DNA of 64,000 nucleotides from Inia geoffrensis (lineage: Eukaryota; Chordata; Mammalia; Artiodactyla; Iniidae): the NCBI GenBank assembly GCA_036417435.1, contig CM070900.1, positions 118,250,315 to 118,314,314 of the forward strand, in the 5' to 3' direction. The position numbers and the translations under genes are program-made. The notes under the pieces are model-generated. The model made no database searches and was not told where the DNA came from. It was given only the letters and a program-made list of their open reading frames with translations. Of this stretch, positions 13,301 through 23,978 are shown piece after piece; within the stretch, counting starts at the first letter, position 1, and each line of letters starts with the position of its first letter.

Positions 13301-13610
13301 TACATCTTTTGATCTCTTTATCAAATCTGAATGAATACCTTGCCAGGTAGAATATTCTTTCTTGAAGGGTTTTCCCTTTCATCACTTTAAATATATGGTG
13401 CCACTCCCTTCTGGCCTGCAGAGGGTCTGCAGAAAAGCCAGCTGAACACCTTATGGGAGTTCCCTTTTTTGTAACTTGTTGCTTTTCCCTTACTGTTTTT
13501 AATATTCTCTTTTTCCTTAATTTTTGTCATTTCAATTACAATGTGTCTTGATGTGGGTTGGTCCTGTTTAGGTTTTTATGCTTCCTGGACCTGGATGCTC
13601 ATCTTTGTCA
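10330..13610 (-). mobile_element. L1 LINE, minus strand, old; split by a SINE
   Basis: Long antisense L1 reading right to left. It holds ORF2 C-terminal sequence at its left end, the RT region around 11690-12280 and ORF1/5' regions towards 13610. A translated relic at 11154-11363 carries an RT thumb-like segment (FLCTNSELSEREIKET). The left end starts inside ORF2, so the 3' UTR is missing. A CHR SINE interrupts it at 11415-11644. At 12268-12270 the copy still encodes lysine in the conserved NKSPGPDG motif, which makes it a useful outgroup for the two younger L1s. No intact frame remains. Confidence 0.9.
11415..11644 (-). mobile_element. CHR-type SINE inserted in L1, antisense
   Basis: Antisense SINE: a T/G-rich tail (TTTTG repeats) on the left and ACCAGGGAAGCC at the right end. 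Direct repeats CTCTAGTAG flank it at 11406-11414 and 11645-11653, so the host L1 resumes exactly after the insertion. The tail has decayed into TTTTG units. Confidence 0.94.
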
Positions 13611-14817
13611 TTTTTTTTTTTTTTCAGATTAATCAGACAAAAGTTTTTAGTCTATCTTCGTTCTAAAAAATAATCAACCTTGGTACTTTGAGTACTTTAA
13701 AGTATTTGAATCAAAGAAGTAATTTATATTTATTAACAGTGATTTAGGTTTATTTATTATTTTTACAAACCATAGGTAATTATATCATCAGAATTTTAAA
13801 GCAAATGGTGATAACAAGATTTTTGTTTGCTGATACTATCTCTTAGAGATGGAGATAGATCAATAACAAACATGCTTATTTTTTTTTCTCTCTGGATGTT
13901 ATTATGTTCTATATACTCTATTGCATAGACATAAAAAAGTCTTAATTAAAACTCTTTATCCTTCGTTTTGAGGGAGTTAACCAAGGTTGGAACTGAATAT
14001 TTTTCTTAATAGTTAGATAAAACTTTCCCAAACTGCGGCACCCTGTTGCCATTGACAGGCACGTGTAAGCTAACTTCAGACCAGAAAAGCATACATTTCA
14101 CCCCAAGGGAGATGCTGTGGGGTTACCTTGTGTGTATACCCACATGGAGGTTCATTAACAACATCTGTGATTTCCATTCAAGAAATCAACAGAAACTATG
14201 AAACCTGTGTGACACTAATCCTTTCTATCAGTAACCCAGGGTGGAGCATATATAAAGTACTTTTTTTCCCTCTGGGGAGAAAAGCTGTTAAGTGGGAGAC
14301 ATTACATGGCTTTAACTGGCAGCTTTCTGTGGTGGCCACATCGATATCTGGGCTTGCTGTAATGGAATTTTCTACAGTGTTTCCAGGCACAAGTGATATT
14401 TAGACATAAACTTAATCATCAACCAGTTCTACTTTCACTGAGGAAATTTCCCATGGGAAAAGAAAGGTTTGGCCTAGACCTTGTATTTTCTTCTTTCAGA
14501 GCACTCATAATTGATGGAAAGCTGCCTGCTTGTGGACAGATAGTTCATTCAGACAGGGATGCTACTGAGGACCAGAGTTTGGGGGCTAAGTCTCACATAG
14601 AACTTTATTTGAGGGACCTCATACAATTTACTTAAGTGCTGTGTCATCATAAGAAATCAGTCTTACTCATGTGATTATGTAACCAGCACATTGATTTTCC
14701 TCAATTATCAGAAATAGGTCATTGGCTCTCCAGAGAAATGCACTACAAGGTCTTAAGTAGCCTAAGGCAGCCTAAAGCATTTCTTCTTTTAAAAGTTTTG
14801 GTCTTGTATTTGAATTT
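13611..14817. other. Unique sequence, no gene seen
   Basis: Begins with a T tract (about 13611-13624). The rest shows no recognised repeat. Open frames at 14128-14403 and 14393-14635 are adjacent and without known domains. The sequence reads like single-copy non-coding DNA. Confidence 0.5.
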
Positions 14818-14826
14818 AAAATTGTA

Positions 14827-15030
14827 GGGCTTCCCTGGTGGTGCAGTGGTTGTGAGTCCACCTGCTGATGCAGGGGACACGGGTTTGTGCCCCGGTCCAG
14901 GAAGATCCCACATGCCGCGGAGCGGCTGGGCCCATGAGCCATGGCCGCTGGGCCTGCACGTCCAGAGCCTGTGCTCTGCAACGGGAGAGGCCACAACAGT
15001 GAGAAGCCCGCGTACCAGAAAAAAAAAAAA
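14827..15030 (+). mobile_element. CHR-type cetacean SINE
   Basis: Complete sense SINE from GGGCTTCCCTGGTGGTGCAG to an A tail. It is flanked by AAAATTGTA at 14818-14826 and 15027-15035. The A and B boxes are present but carry transitions at CpG sites, for example GGTTTGTGCCC in place of GGTTCGTGCCC. Confidence 0.95.
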
Positions 15031-15035
15031 TTGTA

Positions 15036-15829
15036 ATTAAGATCTATTAACTTTCTCCCTAAAAGTCAATTATATCTAGGTAGGGACAAATGAAGAACAA
15101 AGCTTTGTTTTCTGTAAAAGTGTTATATTGTTTCTTTTTCTTTCTATCTCTGTTTACCTAACGGAAGTAAGCAACAAATCTCTCTCCTGGTTCTTAGCTT
15201 GTTTAGGTTGATAAAGAATGGACACAGGTAGTTCCTTGTTCAAACATTTTAAAAAAATTTATTTCTTATGTAATGATGGCTAGAGCCTGGATTGAAAGGC
15301 ATCTACCCAGGGCCCCGTCATCTCCATATATTTATGGAATATCTAGTCCCTTTGTTTCTGTAGTCAGGGTCCCCTGTCTTGACCGATAGACCTTATTCAA
15401 TATTATATCAATAATTACAATATTACACTTATTACATTAACTACTTTAGCCTTCAATCTGTACTTAACATTATTAGTTAAATCCTTTCTCTGCCACCATT
15501 TTAAGAAATTCCAAAGGAGACTTTATACTTTACAGATGTTTTGACTCTTGAAATAGCTTTCTATCTTTAAAGTTTTACACCAGCTTTCCATATGCATAAA
15601 CAGTATTTTCACAGCACTCTTGAACTGGTGAATGAGTCATACAAAGTATTACGGGAAGAAAGGGTGGGAGAGGAAGCCCTGTTCTCTGAGATGCTGAAAA
15701 TTAACCCCCGAAACCCTAGCAAAAAGCATGCACATTTTTTTCAAGTTTGAGAAAGTGGTACAGTGATTTGAACATTCCTGAGTAATCAAATTAAGACATA
15801 TAAGAATGATTAATATCAGTTTTGTATTG
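15036..15829. other. Unique sequence, no gene seen
   Basis: No gene or confident repeat. A stretch at 15395-15450 is rich in imperfect TTAC/ATTA motifs but is not a tandem array. Confidence 0.5.
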
Positions 15830-15935
15830 TCCCCGTACTAGAATGTAACCTTAATGGGAGTTTATTTCATATCTGGTCTGTTCCCTGCTATAACCCTACT
15901 GCCCAGTAAAGTGATTGGTGTCAGAGCAATTATTA
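15830..15935 (+). repeat. L2 LINE 3' end fragment
   Basis: Weak L2 terminus: 'actagaatgtaaccttaatggg', 'ctactgcccag', 'caattattaaatgacattt'. Short and diverged. Confidence 0.5.
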
Positions 15936-17300
15936 AATGACATTTATTCCAGCCATTTTTCTTCTTTCTTTCATTTCCCTTTCCTCCTTTGTGCGCTTTA
16001 TGATTTTTGCTCATCTTCACCTTCATCTGTAACCTCATGTCTTAAGTCACTCTTAAAAAAATGGGAGACTGATTTCAAGTTCACTCAAATTTTCATCTAG
16101 CTTCTCAAAAATTTATACATATGACAGCCTTCCATAATTTAAAAAAAGTGATAAAATTCTAGCAAGCAAGTATCCTACTTTTGTTTGAAATTTAGCAACC
16201 ATGTTTTCAAAAGTCAATGTTAATATGTATAGCACAGTCGGGTTTCTGTAGTTAAGATAAAAACCACCAGCAGCAATTCCTTCCTTAAAGGTCTCCCATA
16301 TGGCTCAACAGCAGGAGTGATCTTTGTCCGATTCAACTTCAATATATTCATGTTGCTAAATACTCAAATTATGTCGTCACAGAGTTCCTTTTCCATGAGA
16401 GAATTTCCTAAATTTATTTCATCTTTTCCAGACATTTATCTGATCATACTAGGAAATTTGTGATCAATAATATGTATGTTTTAACATTTCAAATTTATGT
16501 TGAATGAAATATTCATATTAAAAGTTATAGTTACTCCTCATGCAAGTAAAAACTGATGTATATAAAGCTATACCCTATTCTGACAATAGATGTTTTTCAA
16601 GTCTCTATTATGTTTGTCTAAAAACTGGATTTTAATTTACATCATGAAGGATTTTATTTAGAATCTTTTTAGTGATCAAGTAGAATTCCTTTAAAGGTTT
16701 ATTGATTTCTACATTAATTTAATTGTGATACAACTGTGTAAAGTTAGAAACATCCATATCAAACTTCAAATAGGGGAATCCAGTGATCTCTCTTCTCTAA
16801 AGCTTCATGGGATTTACTGTCTATCTATATCAAATGACATTTAAAAATGCAGACCTATAGTGTCCTTTAGTAATTTTACTTGTTCTCAAGTTTTAATTCC
16901 AACTTGATCCCACAATGCTCAATATACTTCTGGGAAGTTAGTACGTACTTATATACTGCATGTATACTGATTGATTTCCTAAAAAGACCCATATTTAAAG
17001 TTTGTACTAGGTCTCCTAAAATAAATCAGCTGGAGCCAAAATTGTCACCTTGATCGAAGTAACCAGGTAAATAATAAACCTCACTCTCTTCTCCTACAAA
17101 CACAGCTTTTTAGGCAATTTTTGCTAAGTGATGAGAAAAAGACAAAGCCTTTAAGATAACAACAACAACAACAAAAACCACTTAGCATTTGTGTAGTTTT
17201 TTATAAATTCAATGCACTGTTAAATTATAGTTACCAACTGAAAAACTATGTGTGCCAGGAAATGTGGTAACTGCTTTATAGATTTTTATCTTTTGTTAAA
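15936..17300. other. Unique sequence, no gene seen
   Basis: AT-rich, no gene recognised. It includes a short (AAC)n run near 17159-17176. Confidence 0.5.
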
Positions 17301-17304
17301 TCAC

Positions 17305-17545
17305 AGGCTTTTGAGACAAATTGCTTAAGTTTAGATCCAAACTCCCAACTCCACCACTTACAAGCTGTGTGATCTTAGGCAAGTTAACTAATCTCTCTGT
17401 ACCTCAGTTTCTTAACCTGTAAAATGGACAGAGTAATAGAACAGACCTCAAAAGGCTGTTGTGAGAAATAAACAAGATACTTACCTACCAAGAGCTTACC
17501 TAGCACTCTGTGTGGCACATGTTAAGTGATTAATAAATGTTAGCT
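17305..17545 (+). repeat. MIR SINE, well preserved
   Basis: A clear sense MIR: 'caagctgtgtgatcttaggcaag', 'ctctgtacctcagtttcttaacc', 'tgtaaaatgg', and the 3' part 'gtgattaataaatgttagc'. It is among the best-preserved ancient repeats here. Confidence 0.93.
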
Positions 17546-17667
17546 TTGGTTTACATTGCTCCTGGCAAATACCCTGAAAAGTAAGGGTTATTTCTCTAAA
17601 TGTACAGATAAAGAAACAAGCTGAAGAAAAAAAAAGAAAAAAATATATATACATACAAACCACACAC

Positions 17668-17856
17668 AACACGGGTTTGAACTGTGCAGTTTCACTTATA
17701 CACAGCTTGTTTTCCCTAAATTGTACACACTACTACACAATCCATAGTTGGTTGAATCTGGGGATGTGGAACCATAGATAAGGAGGGCAGAATATAAAGT
17801 TATAGGCAAATTTTCAACTGTGAGGAGGGTCAGCGCCCCTACCCCCCAGTTGTACA
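17668..17856 (+). mobile_element. Tigger-type DNA transposon remnant
   Basis: Non-autonomous mariner/Tigger-like fragment. The inner end 'aacacgggtttgaactgtgc' and the other end 'ttttcaactgtgaggagggtcagcgcccc' match the TcMar-Tigger (Tigger1/MER2) layout. Most of the interior and the outermost inverted-repeat bases are lost or mutated. Confidence 0.75.
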
Positions 17857-17929
17857 TAGCATGCTTACACAGAGCTTACTGATGAAGATACAAAGGTAGG
17901 TCTTTTATTTATCAGGACAACCTAAATTA

Positions 17930-18235
17930 TCCAATGTAACATAAAGCTCAAGATCTCAATAACTTAGAGCAACAAAAGATTACTTCTTGCTCACGGTATC
18001 TGTCTACTGTGAGATGGTTGGAAGCTCTGTTCCTATGTCATCATCGTCCTCACTCCCAGACAGGCTGAGAGATTACCCAAATATTCACATAGGCTTTTGC
18101 ACTGACATTAAATGTTCTGACCCAGAAGGGACAGATACTACTACTGCTCACAACTGTTTGGCAAAAACTAGTTATATGGCCATATCCAACTACAAAGATC
18201 CAAGAAGTTTAATTTTGTCATGAGCACTAATGAAT
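17930..18235. other. Unassigned, possible ancient repeat
   Basis: The phrase 'taacttagagcaacaaaagattacttcttgctcac' resembles common mammalian repeats of the 'cttaaaacaac..tttattctctcac' kind. I cannot assign a family. An open frame at 17987-18223 has no recognisable domain. Confidence 0.35.
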
Positions 18236-18239
18236 ACCA

Positions 18240-18456
18240 TAGATCTCATTATTCATTCATTCACCTCAATTATTGAATTCTTATAATACGCCAATCACTT
18301 TACTGGGCAATAGGGAAATAGCAGAGAACAGGCCAGATATGAAATAAACTCCCGTTAAGGTTACATTCTAGTATGGGGACAATACAAAAATGAAAGAAAG
18401 AATGAATGGATAGATGAATTATTAAATAAGAAAAATCAGATGTTAAGAACTATGCA
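18240..18456 (-). repeat. L2 LINE, antisense, left part
   Basis: Antisense L2 3' end: 'cattcattcacctcaattattgaattcttataatacgcc', 'ctgggcaatagggaaatagcagagaac', 'gttacattctagtatgggg'. It is cut at 18456 by L1 copy 1 and resumes at 23979. Confidence 0.8.
18445..18456. repeat. Target-site duplication of L1 copy 1, left
   Basis: AAGAACTATGCA, repeated exactly at 23967-23978. The pair fixes both ends of the inserted L1. Confidence 0.95.
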
Positions 18457-18907
18457 GGAGGCCTCCGGGAAGATGGCGGAAGAGTAAGACGCAGAGATCA
18501 CCTTCCTCCCCACAGATACACCAGAAATACATCTACACGTGGAACAACTCCTACAGAACACCTACTGAATGCTGGCAGAAGACCTCAGACCTCCCAAAAG
18601 GCAAGGAACTCCCCACGTACCTGGGTAGGGCAAAATAAAAAAGAATAAACAGACACAAAAGGATAGGGACGGGACCTGCACCAGTGGGAGGGAGCTGTGA
18701 AGGAGGAAAGGTTTCCACACACTAGGAAGCCCCTTTGCTGGTGGAGACTGTGGGTGGCAGAGGGGGAAAGCTTTGGAACCACAGAGGAGAGTGCAGCAAC
18801 GCGGGTGTGGAGGGCAAAGCCTAGAGATTCCGTCACAGAGGTTCGGTGCCGACCGGCACTCACCAGTCCGAGAGGCTTGTCTGCTCACCCGCCAGGACAG
18901 GCAGGGC
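18457..18907 (+). promoter_or_regulatory. L1 5' UTR/promoter remnant with YY1-like site
   Basis: GC-rich L1 5' UTR containing AAGATGGCGGA at 18470-18480. This is a good match to the YY1 motif that sets the transcription start in known L1 promoters. The remaining 5' UTR aligns closely with 50201-50648 in the other copy. The downstream half is deleted. Confidence 0.75.
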
Positions 18908-19518
18908 AAACAAATGAAGAGGAAATAGGCAGTCTACCTGAAAAAGAATTCAGAGTAATGATAGTAATGATGATCCAAAATCTTGGAAATAGAATAGACA
19001 AAATGCAAGAAACGTTTAACAAGTATCTAGAAGAACTAAAGATGAAACAAGCAATGATGAACATCAAAATAAATGAAATTAAAAATACTCTAGATGGGAT
19101 AAATACCAGAATAACTGAGGTAGAAGAACGGATAAGTGACCTGGAAGATAAAATAGTGGAAATAACTACTGCAGAGCAGAATAAAGAAAAAAGAATGAAA
19201 AGAACTGAGGATAGTCTCAGAGACCTTTGGGACAAGATTAAATGCACCAACATTCGAATTATAGGGGTTCCAGAAGAGGAAGAGAAAAAGAAAGGGACTG
19301 AGAAAATATTTGAAGAGAGTATAGATGAAAACATTCCTATTGTGGGAAAGGAAATAGTTAATCAAGTCCAGGAAGCACAGAGAGTCCCATACAGGATAAA
19401 TCCCAGGAGAAATATGCCAAGACATATATTAATCAAATTGTCAAATATTAAATACAAAGAAAACATATTAAAAGCAACAGGGGAAAACAACAAAAAACAC
19501 ACAAGGGAATCCCCATAA
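18667..19518 (+). pseudogene. L1 ORF1 relic fused to 5' UTR open frame
   Basis: An open frame runs from just after a stop at 18664 to a TAA at 19516-19518. The first part (to about 18907) is translated L1 5' UTR. The rest is ORF1p, joined in frame by the internal deletion (...GQAG|QTNEEEIG...). The ORF1 part includes a coiled-coil-like heptad stretch (INEIKNTLDGINTRITEVEE) and the RNA-recognition region (IRIIGVPEEEEKKKGTEK), followed by VPYRINPRR. The native ORF1 ATG is lost. The first in-frame ATG is 18958, inside ORF1, so translation of the fused part would need a non-AUG start. Relative to copy 2, a 1-nt deletion near 19480-19500 shifts the frame before the C-terminal domain, which continues out of frame to about 19790. 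Role in live elements: trimeric RNA-binding chaperone for L1 ribonucleoprotein. Confidence 0.85.
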
Positions 19519-19800
19519 GGTTAACAGCTGATCTTTCAGCAGAAACACTGCAAGCCAGAAGGGACTGGCAGGGCATATATAAAGTGATGAAGGAGAAAAA
19601 CCTGCAACCAAGATTACTCTACCCAGCAAGGATCTCATTCAGATTTGATGGAGAAATTAAAACCTTTACAGACAAGCAAAAGCTGAGAGAGTTCAGCACC
19701 ACCAAACCAGCTTTACAACAAATACTAAAGGAACTTCTCTAGGCAAGAAACACAAGAGAAGGAAAAGACCTACAATAACGAACTCAAAACAATTTAGAAA

Positions 19801-22800
19801 ATGGGAATAGGAACATACATATCGATAATTACCTTAAATGTAAATGCTCCCACCAAAAGACACAGATTGGCTGAATGGATACAAAAAAAGACCCATATAT
19901 ATGCTGTCTACAAGAGATCCACTTTGACCTAGAGACACATACAGACTGAAAGTAAGGGGATGGAAAAAGATATTCCATGCAAATGGAAACCAAAAGAAAG
20001 CTGGAGTAGCAGTTCTCATATCAGACAAAAGAGACTTTAAAATAAAGACTATTAGAAGAGACGAAGAAGAACACTACATAATGATCAAGGGATCGATCCA
20101 AGAAGAAGATATAACAATTGTAAATATTCACGCACCCAACATAGGAGCACCTCAATACATAAGGCAAATACTGACAGCCATAAAAGGGGAAATCGACAGT
20201 AACACATTCATAGTAGGGGACTTTAACACCCCACTTTCACCAATGGACAGATCATCCAAAATGAAAATAAATAAGGAAACACAAGCTTTAAATGATACTT
20301 TAAACAAGATGGGCTTAATTGATGTTTATAGGACATTCCATCCAAAAACAAAAGAATACACATTTTTCTCAAGTGCTCATGGAACATTCTCCAGGATAGA
20401 TCATATCTTGGGTCACAAATAAAGCCTTGGTAAATTTAAGAAAATTGAAATTGTATCAGGTATCTTTCGGACCACAATGCTATGAGACTAGATATCAATT
20501 ACAGAAAAAATCTGTAAAAAATACAAACACATGGAGGCTAAACAATACACTACTTAATAACGAAGTGATCACTGAAGAAATCAAAGAGGAAATAAAAAAA
20601 TACCTAGAAACAAATGACAATGGAGACACGATGACTCAAAACCTATGGGATACAGCAAAAGCAGTTTTAAGAGAGAAGTTTATAGCAGTACAATCTTACC
20701 TTAAGAAACAGTGAACATCTCGAATAAACAATGTAACCTTGCACCTAAAGCAATTAGAGAATGAAGAACAAAAAAACCCCAAAGTTAGCAGAAGGAAAGA
20801 AATCATAAAAATCAGATCAGAAGTAAATGAAAAAGAAATGAAGGAAACGATAGCGAAGATCAGTAAAACTAAAAGCTAGTTCTTTGATAAAATAAACAAA
20901 ATTGATAAACCATTAACTAGACTCATCAAGAAAAAAAGGGAGATGACTCAAAACAATAGAATTAGAAATGAAAAAGGAGAAGTAACAGCTGACACTGCAG
21001 AAACACAAAGGATCATGAGAGGTTATGACAAGCAAGTCTATGCCAATAAAATGGATAACCTGGAAGTAATGGACAAATTCTTAGAAATGCACAACCTTCC
21101 GAGACTGAACCAGAAAGAAAGAGAAAATATGAACAAACCAATCACAAGCACTGAAATTGAAACCATGACTAAAAATCTTCCAACAAACTAAAGCCCAGGA
21201 CCAGATGGCTTCACAGGCGAATTCTATCAAACATGTAGAGAAGAGCTAACACCTATCCTTCTCAAACTCTTCCAAAATATAGCAGAGGGAGGAACACTCG
21301 CAAACTCATTCTACGAGGTCACCATCACCTTGATACCAAAACCAGACAAGGATGTAACAAAGAAAGAAGAGTACAGGCCAATAACACTGATGAACATAGA
21401 TGCAAAAATCCTCAATAAAATGCTAGCAAACAGAATCCAACAGCACATTAAAAGGATCATACATCATGTTCAAGTGGTGTTTATTCCAGGAATGCAAGGA
21501 TTCTTCAATATACGCAAATCAATCAACGTGATACACCATATTAACAAATTGAAGGAGAAAAATCATATGATCATCTCAATAGATGCAGAGAATGCTTTTG
21601 ACAAAATTGAACACCCATTTGTGATAAAAATCCCACAGAAAGTAGGCATAGAGGGAGCTTTCCTCAACATAATAAAGGCCATATATAACAAACTCACAGC
21701 CAACATCGTCCTCAATGGTGAAAAACTGAAACCATTTCCACTAAGTTCAGGAACAAGATGAGGTTGCCCACTCTCACCACTCTTATTCAACATAGTTTTG
21801 GAAGTCTTAGCCACAGCAATCAGAGAAGAAAAGGAAATAAAAGGAATCCAAATCGGAAAAGAAGAAGTAAAGCTGTCACTGTTTGCAGATGACATGATAC
21901 TATACATAGAGAATCCTAAAGATGCTACCAGAAAACTACTAGAGCTAATCAATGAATTCAGTAAAGTAGCAGGATACAAAATTAATGCACAGAAATCTCT
22001 GGCATTCCTATACACTAATGATGAAAATTCTGAAAGGGAAATCAAGAAAACACTCCCATTTACCATTGCAACAGAAAGAATAAAATATCTAGGAATAAAC
22101 CTACCTAAGGAGACAAAAGACCTGTATGCAGAAAATTATAAGACACTGATGAAAGAAATTAAAGATGATACAAATAGATGGAGAGATATACCATGTTCTT
22201 GGATTGGAAGAATCAACATTGTGAAAATGACTCTACTACCCAAAGCAACCTACAGATTCAATGCAATCCCTATCAAACTACCACTGGCAATTTTCACAGA
22301 ACTAGAACAAAAATTTTCACAATTTGTATGGAAACACAAAAGACCCCGGATACCCAAAGCAATCTTGAGAACGAAAAACGGAGATGGAGGAATCAGGCTC
22401 CCTGACTTCAGACTATACTACAAAGCTACAGTAATCAAGACACTATGGTACTGGTACAAAAACAGAAAGATAGATCAATGGAACAGGATAGAAAGCCCAG
22501 AGATAATCCCACACACATATGGTCACCTTATCTTTGATAAAGGTGGCAGGAATGTACAGTGGAGAAAGGACAGCCTCTTCAATAAGTGGTGCTGGAAAAA
22601 CTGGACAGGCACATGTAAAAGCATGAGATTAGATCACTCCCTAACAATATACACAAAAATAAGCTCAAAATGGATTAAAGACCTAAATGTAAGGCCAGAA
22701 ACTATCAAACTCTTAGAGGAAAGCATAGGCAGAACACTCTATGACATAAATCACAGCAAGATCTTTTTTGACCCGCTTCCTAGAGAAATGGAAATAGAAA

Positions 22801-23605
22801 CAAAAATAAACAAATGGGACCTAATGAAACTTCAAAGCTTTTGCACAGCAAAGGAAACCATAAACAAGACCAAAAGGCAGCCCTCAGAATGGGAGAAAAT
22901 ATTTGCAAATGAAGCATCTGACAAAGGATTAATCTCCAAAATTTATAAGCGCTCATGCAGCTCAATAACAAAAAAACAAACAACCCAATCCAAAAATGGG
23001 CAGAAGACCTAAATAGACATTTCTCCAAAGAAGATATACAGATTGCCAACAAACACATGAAAGAATGCACAACATCATTAATCATTAGAGAAATGCAAAT
23101 CAAAAGTACAATGAGATATCATCTCACACCAGTCAGAATGGCTATCATCAAAAAATCTAGAAACAATAAATGCTGGAGAGGGTGTGGAGAAAAGGCAACA
23201 CTGTTGTACTGCTAGTGGGAATGTCAATTTGTACAGCCACTATGGAGAACAGTATGGAGGTTCCTTAAAAAACTACAAATAGAACTACCATATGACCCAG
23301 CAATCCCACTACTGGGCATATACCCTGAGAAAACCATAATTCAAAAAGAGTCATGTACCAAAATGTTCATTGCAGCTCTATATACAATAGCCAGGAGATG
23401 GAGACAACCTAATTGTCCATCATCAGATGAATGGATAAAGAAGATGTGGCACATATATACAATGGAATATTACTCAGCCATAAAAAGAAACGAAATTGAG
23501 CTATTTGTAATGAGGTGGATGGACCTAGAGTCTGTCATACAGAGTGAAGTAAGTCAGAAAGAGAAAGACAAATACCGTATGCTAACACATATATATGGAA
23601 TTTAA
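19801..23605 (+). pseudogene. L1 ORF2 (endonuclease-reverse transcriptase) relic, copy 1
   Basis: ORF2 begins MGIGTYISIITLN and ends ...LTHIYGI. The endonuclease part keeps GDFNTP (about 20217) and the catalytic-type FSRIDHILGHK (about 20388-20420). The RT part keeps [11 protein letters not shown] (about 21880-21905), so the FADD active site is intact. Later parts include the thumb ([10 protein letters not shown]) and the Cys-rich C-terminus ([14 protein letters not shown]). Breaks include a stop at 20419 (serine codon TCA in copy 2), two 1-nt deletions near 20470 and 20506, TGA at 20712, TAG at 20876, TAA at 21189 (shared with the other young copy) and TGA at 21759 before [10 protein letters not shown] further frameshift lies near 22960. 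In live L1s ORF2p nicks DNA and copies L1 RNA at the nick. Confidence 0.93.
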
Positions 23606-23966
23606 GAAAAAAAACATCATGAAGAACCTAGGGGTAAGACAGCAATAAAGACACAGACCTACTAGAGAATGGACTTGAGGATATGGGGAAGGGGAAGCGT
23701 AAGCTGTGACAAAGAGGTAGAGTGGCATCGCAATATATCCACTACCAAACGTAAAACAGATAGCTAGTGAGGAAGCAGCTGCATAGCACAGGGAGATCAG
23801 CTCGGTGCTTTGTGACTGCCTGGTGGGGTGGCATAGGGAGGGTGGGAGGGAGGGAGATGCAAGAGGGAAGAGATATGGGAACATATGTATATGTATAACT
23901 GATTCACTTTGTTATGAAGCAGAAACTAACACACCATTGTAAAGCAATTATACTTCAATATAAAAA
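23606..23966 (+). other. L1 3' UTR and A tail, copy 1
   Basis: L1 3' UTR with 'cactgagg..' type GC-rich sequence followed by 'gtatatgtataactgattcac' and 'cattgtaaagcaattatac', ending in a short A run before the TSD. Confidence 0.9.
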
Positions 23967-23978
23967 AAGAACTATGCA
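23967..23978. repeat. Target-site duplication of L1 copy 1, right
   Basis: AAGAACTATGCA, identical to 18445-18456. Confidence 0.95.

Larger units (their letters stand above)
18457..23966 (+). mobile_element. L1 LINE copy 1, 5' end to A tail, internally deleted
   Basis: L1 from its genuine 5' end (GGAGGCCTCCGGGAAGATGG) to a short A tail, framed by a perfect 12-bp TSD. Compared with L1 copy 2 at 50201-57718, about 1.75 kb is missing after 18907: the downstream half of the 5' UTR and the first codons of ORF1. ORF1 then runs to about 19790, ORF2 runs from 19801 to 23605, and the 3' UTR follows. ORF2 is broken by stops and small deletions, but the RT region 21330-23012 is one frame interrupted by a single TGA. 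The element cannot be autonomous. Confidence 0.97.

Noticed and set aside
21563..22066. 167-codon minus-strand frame
   Set aside because: Shadow of the L1 ORF2 RT region on the opposite strand.
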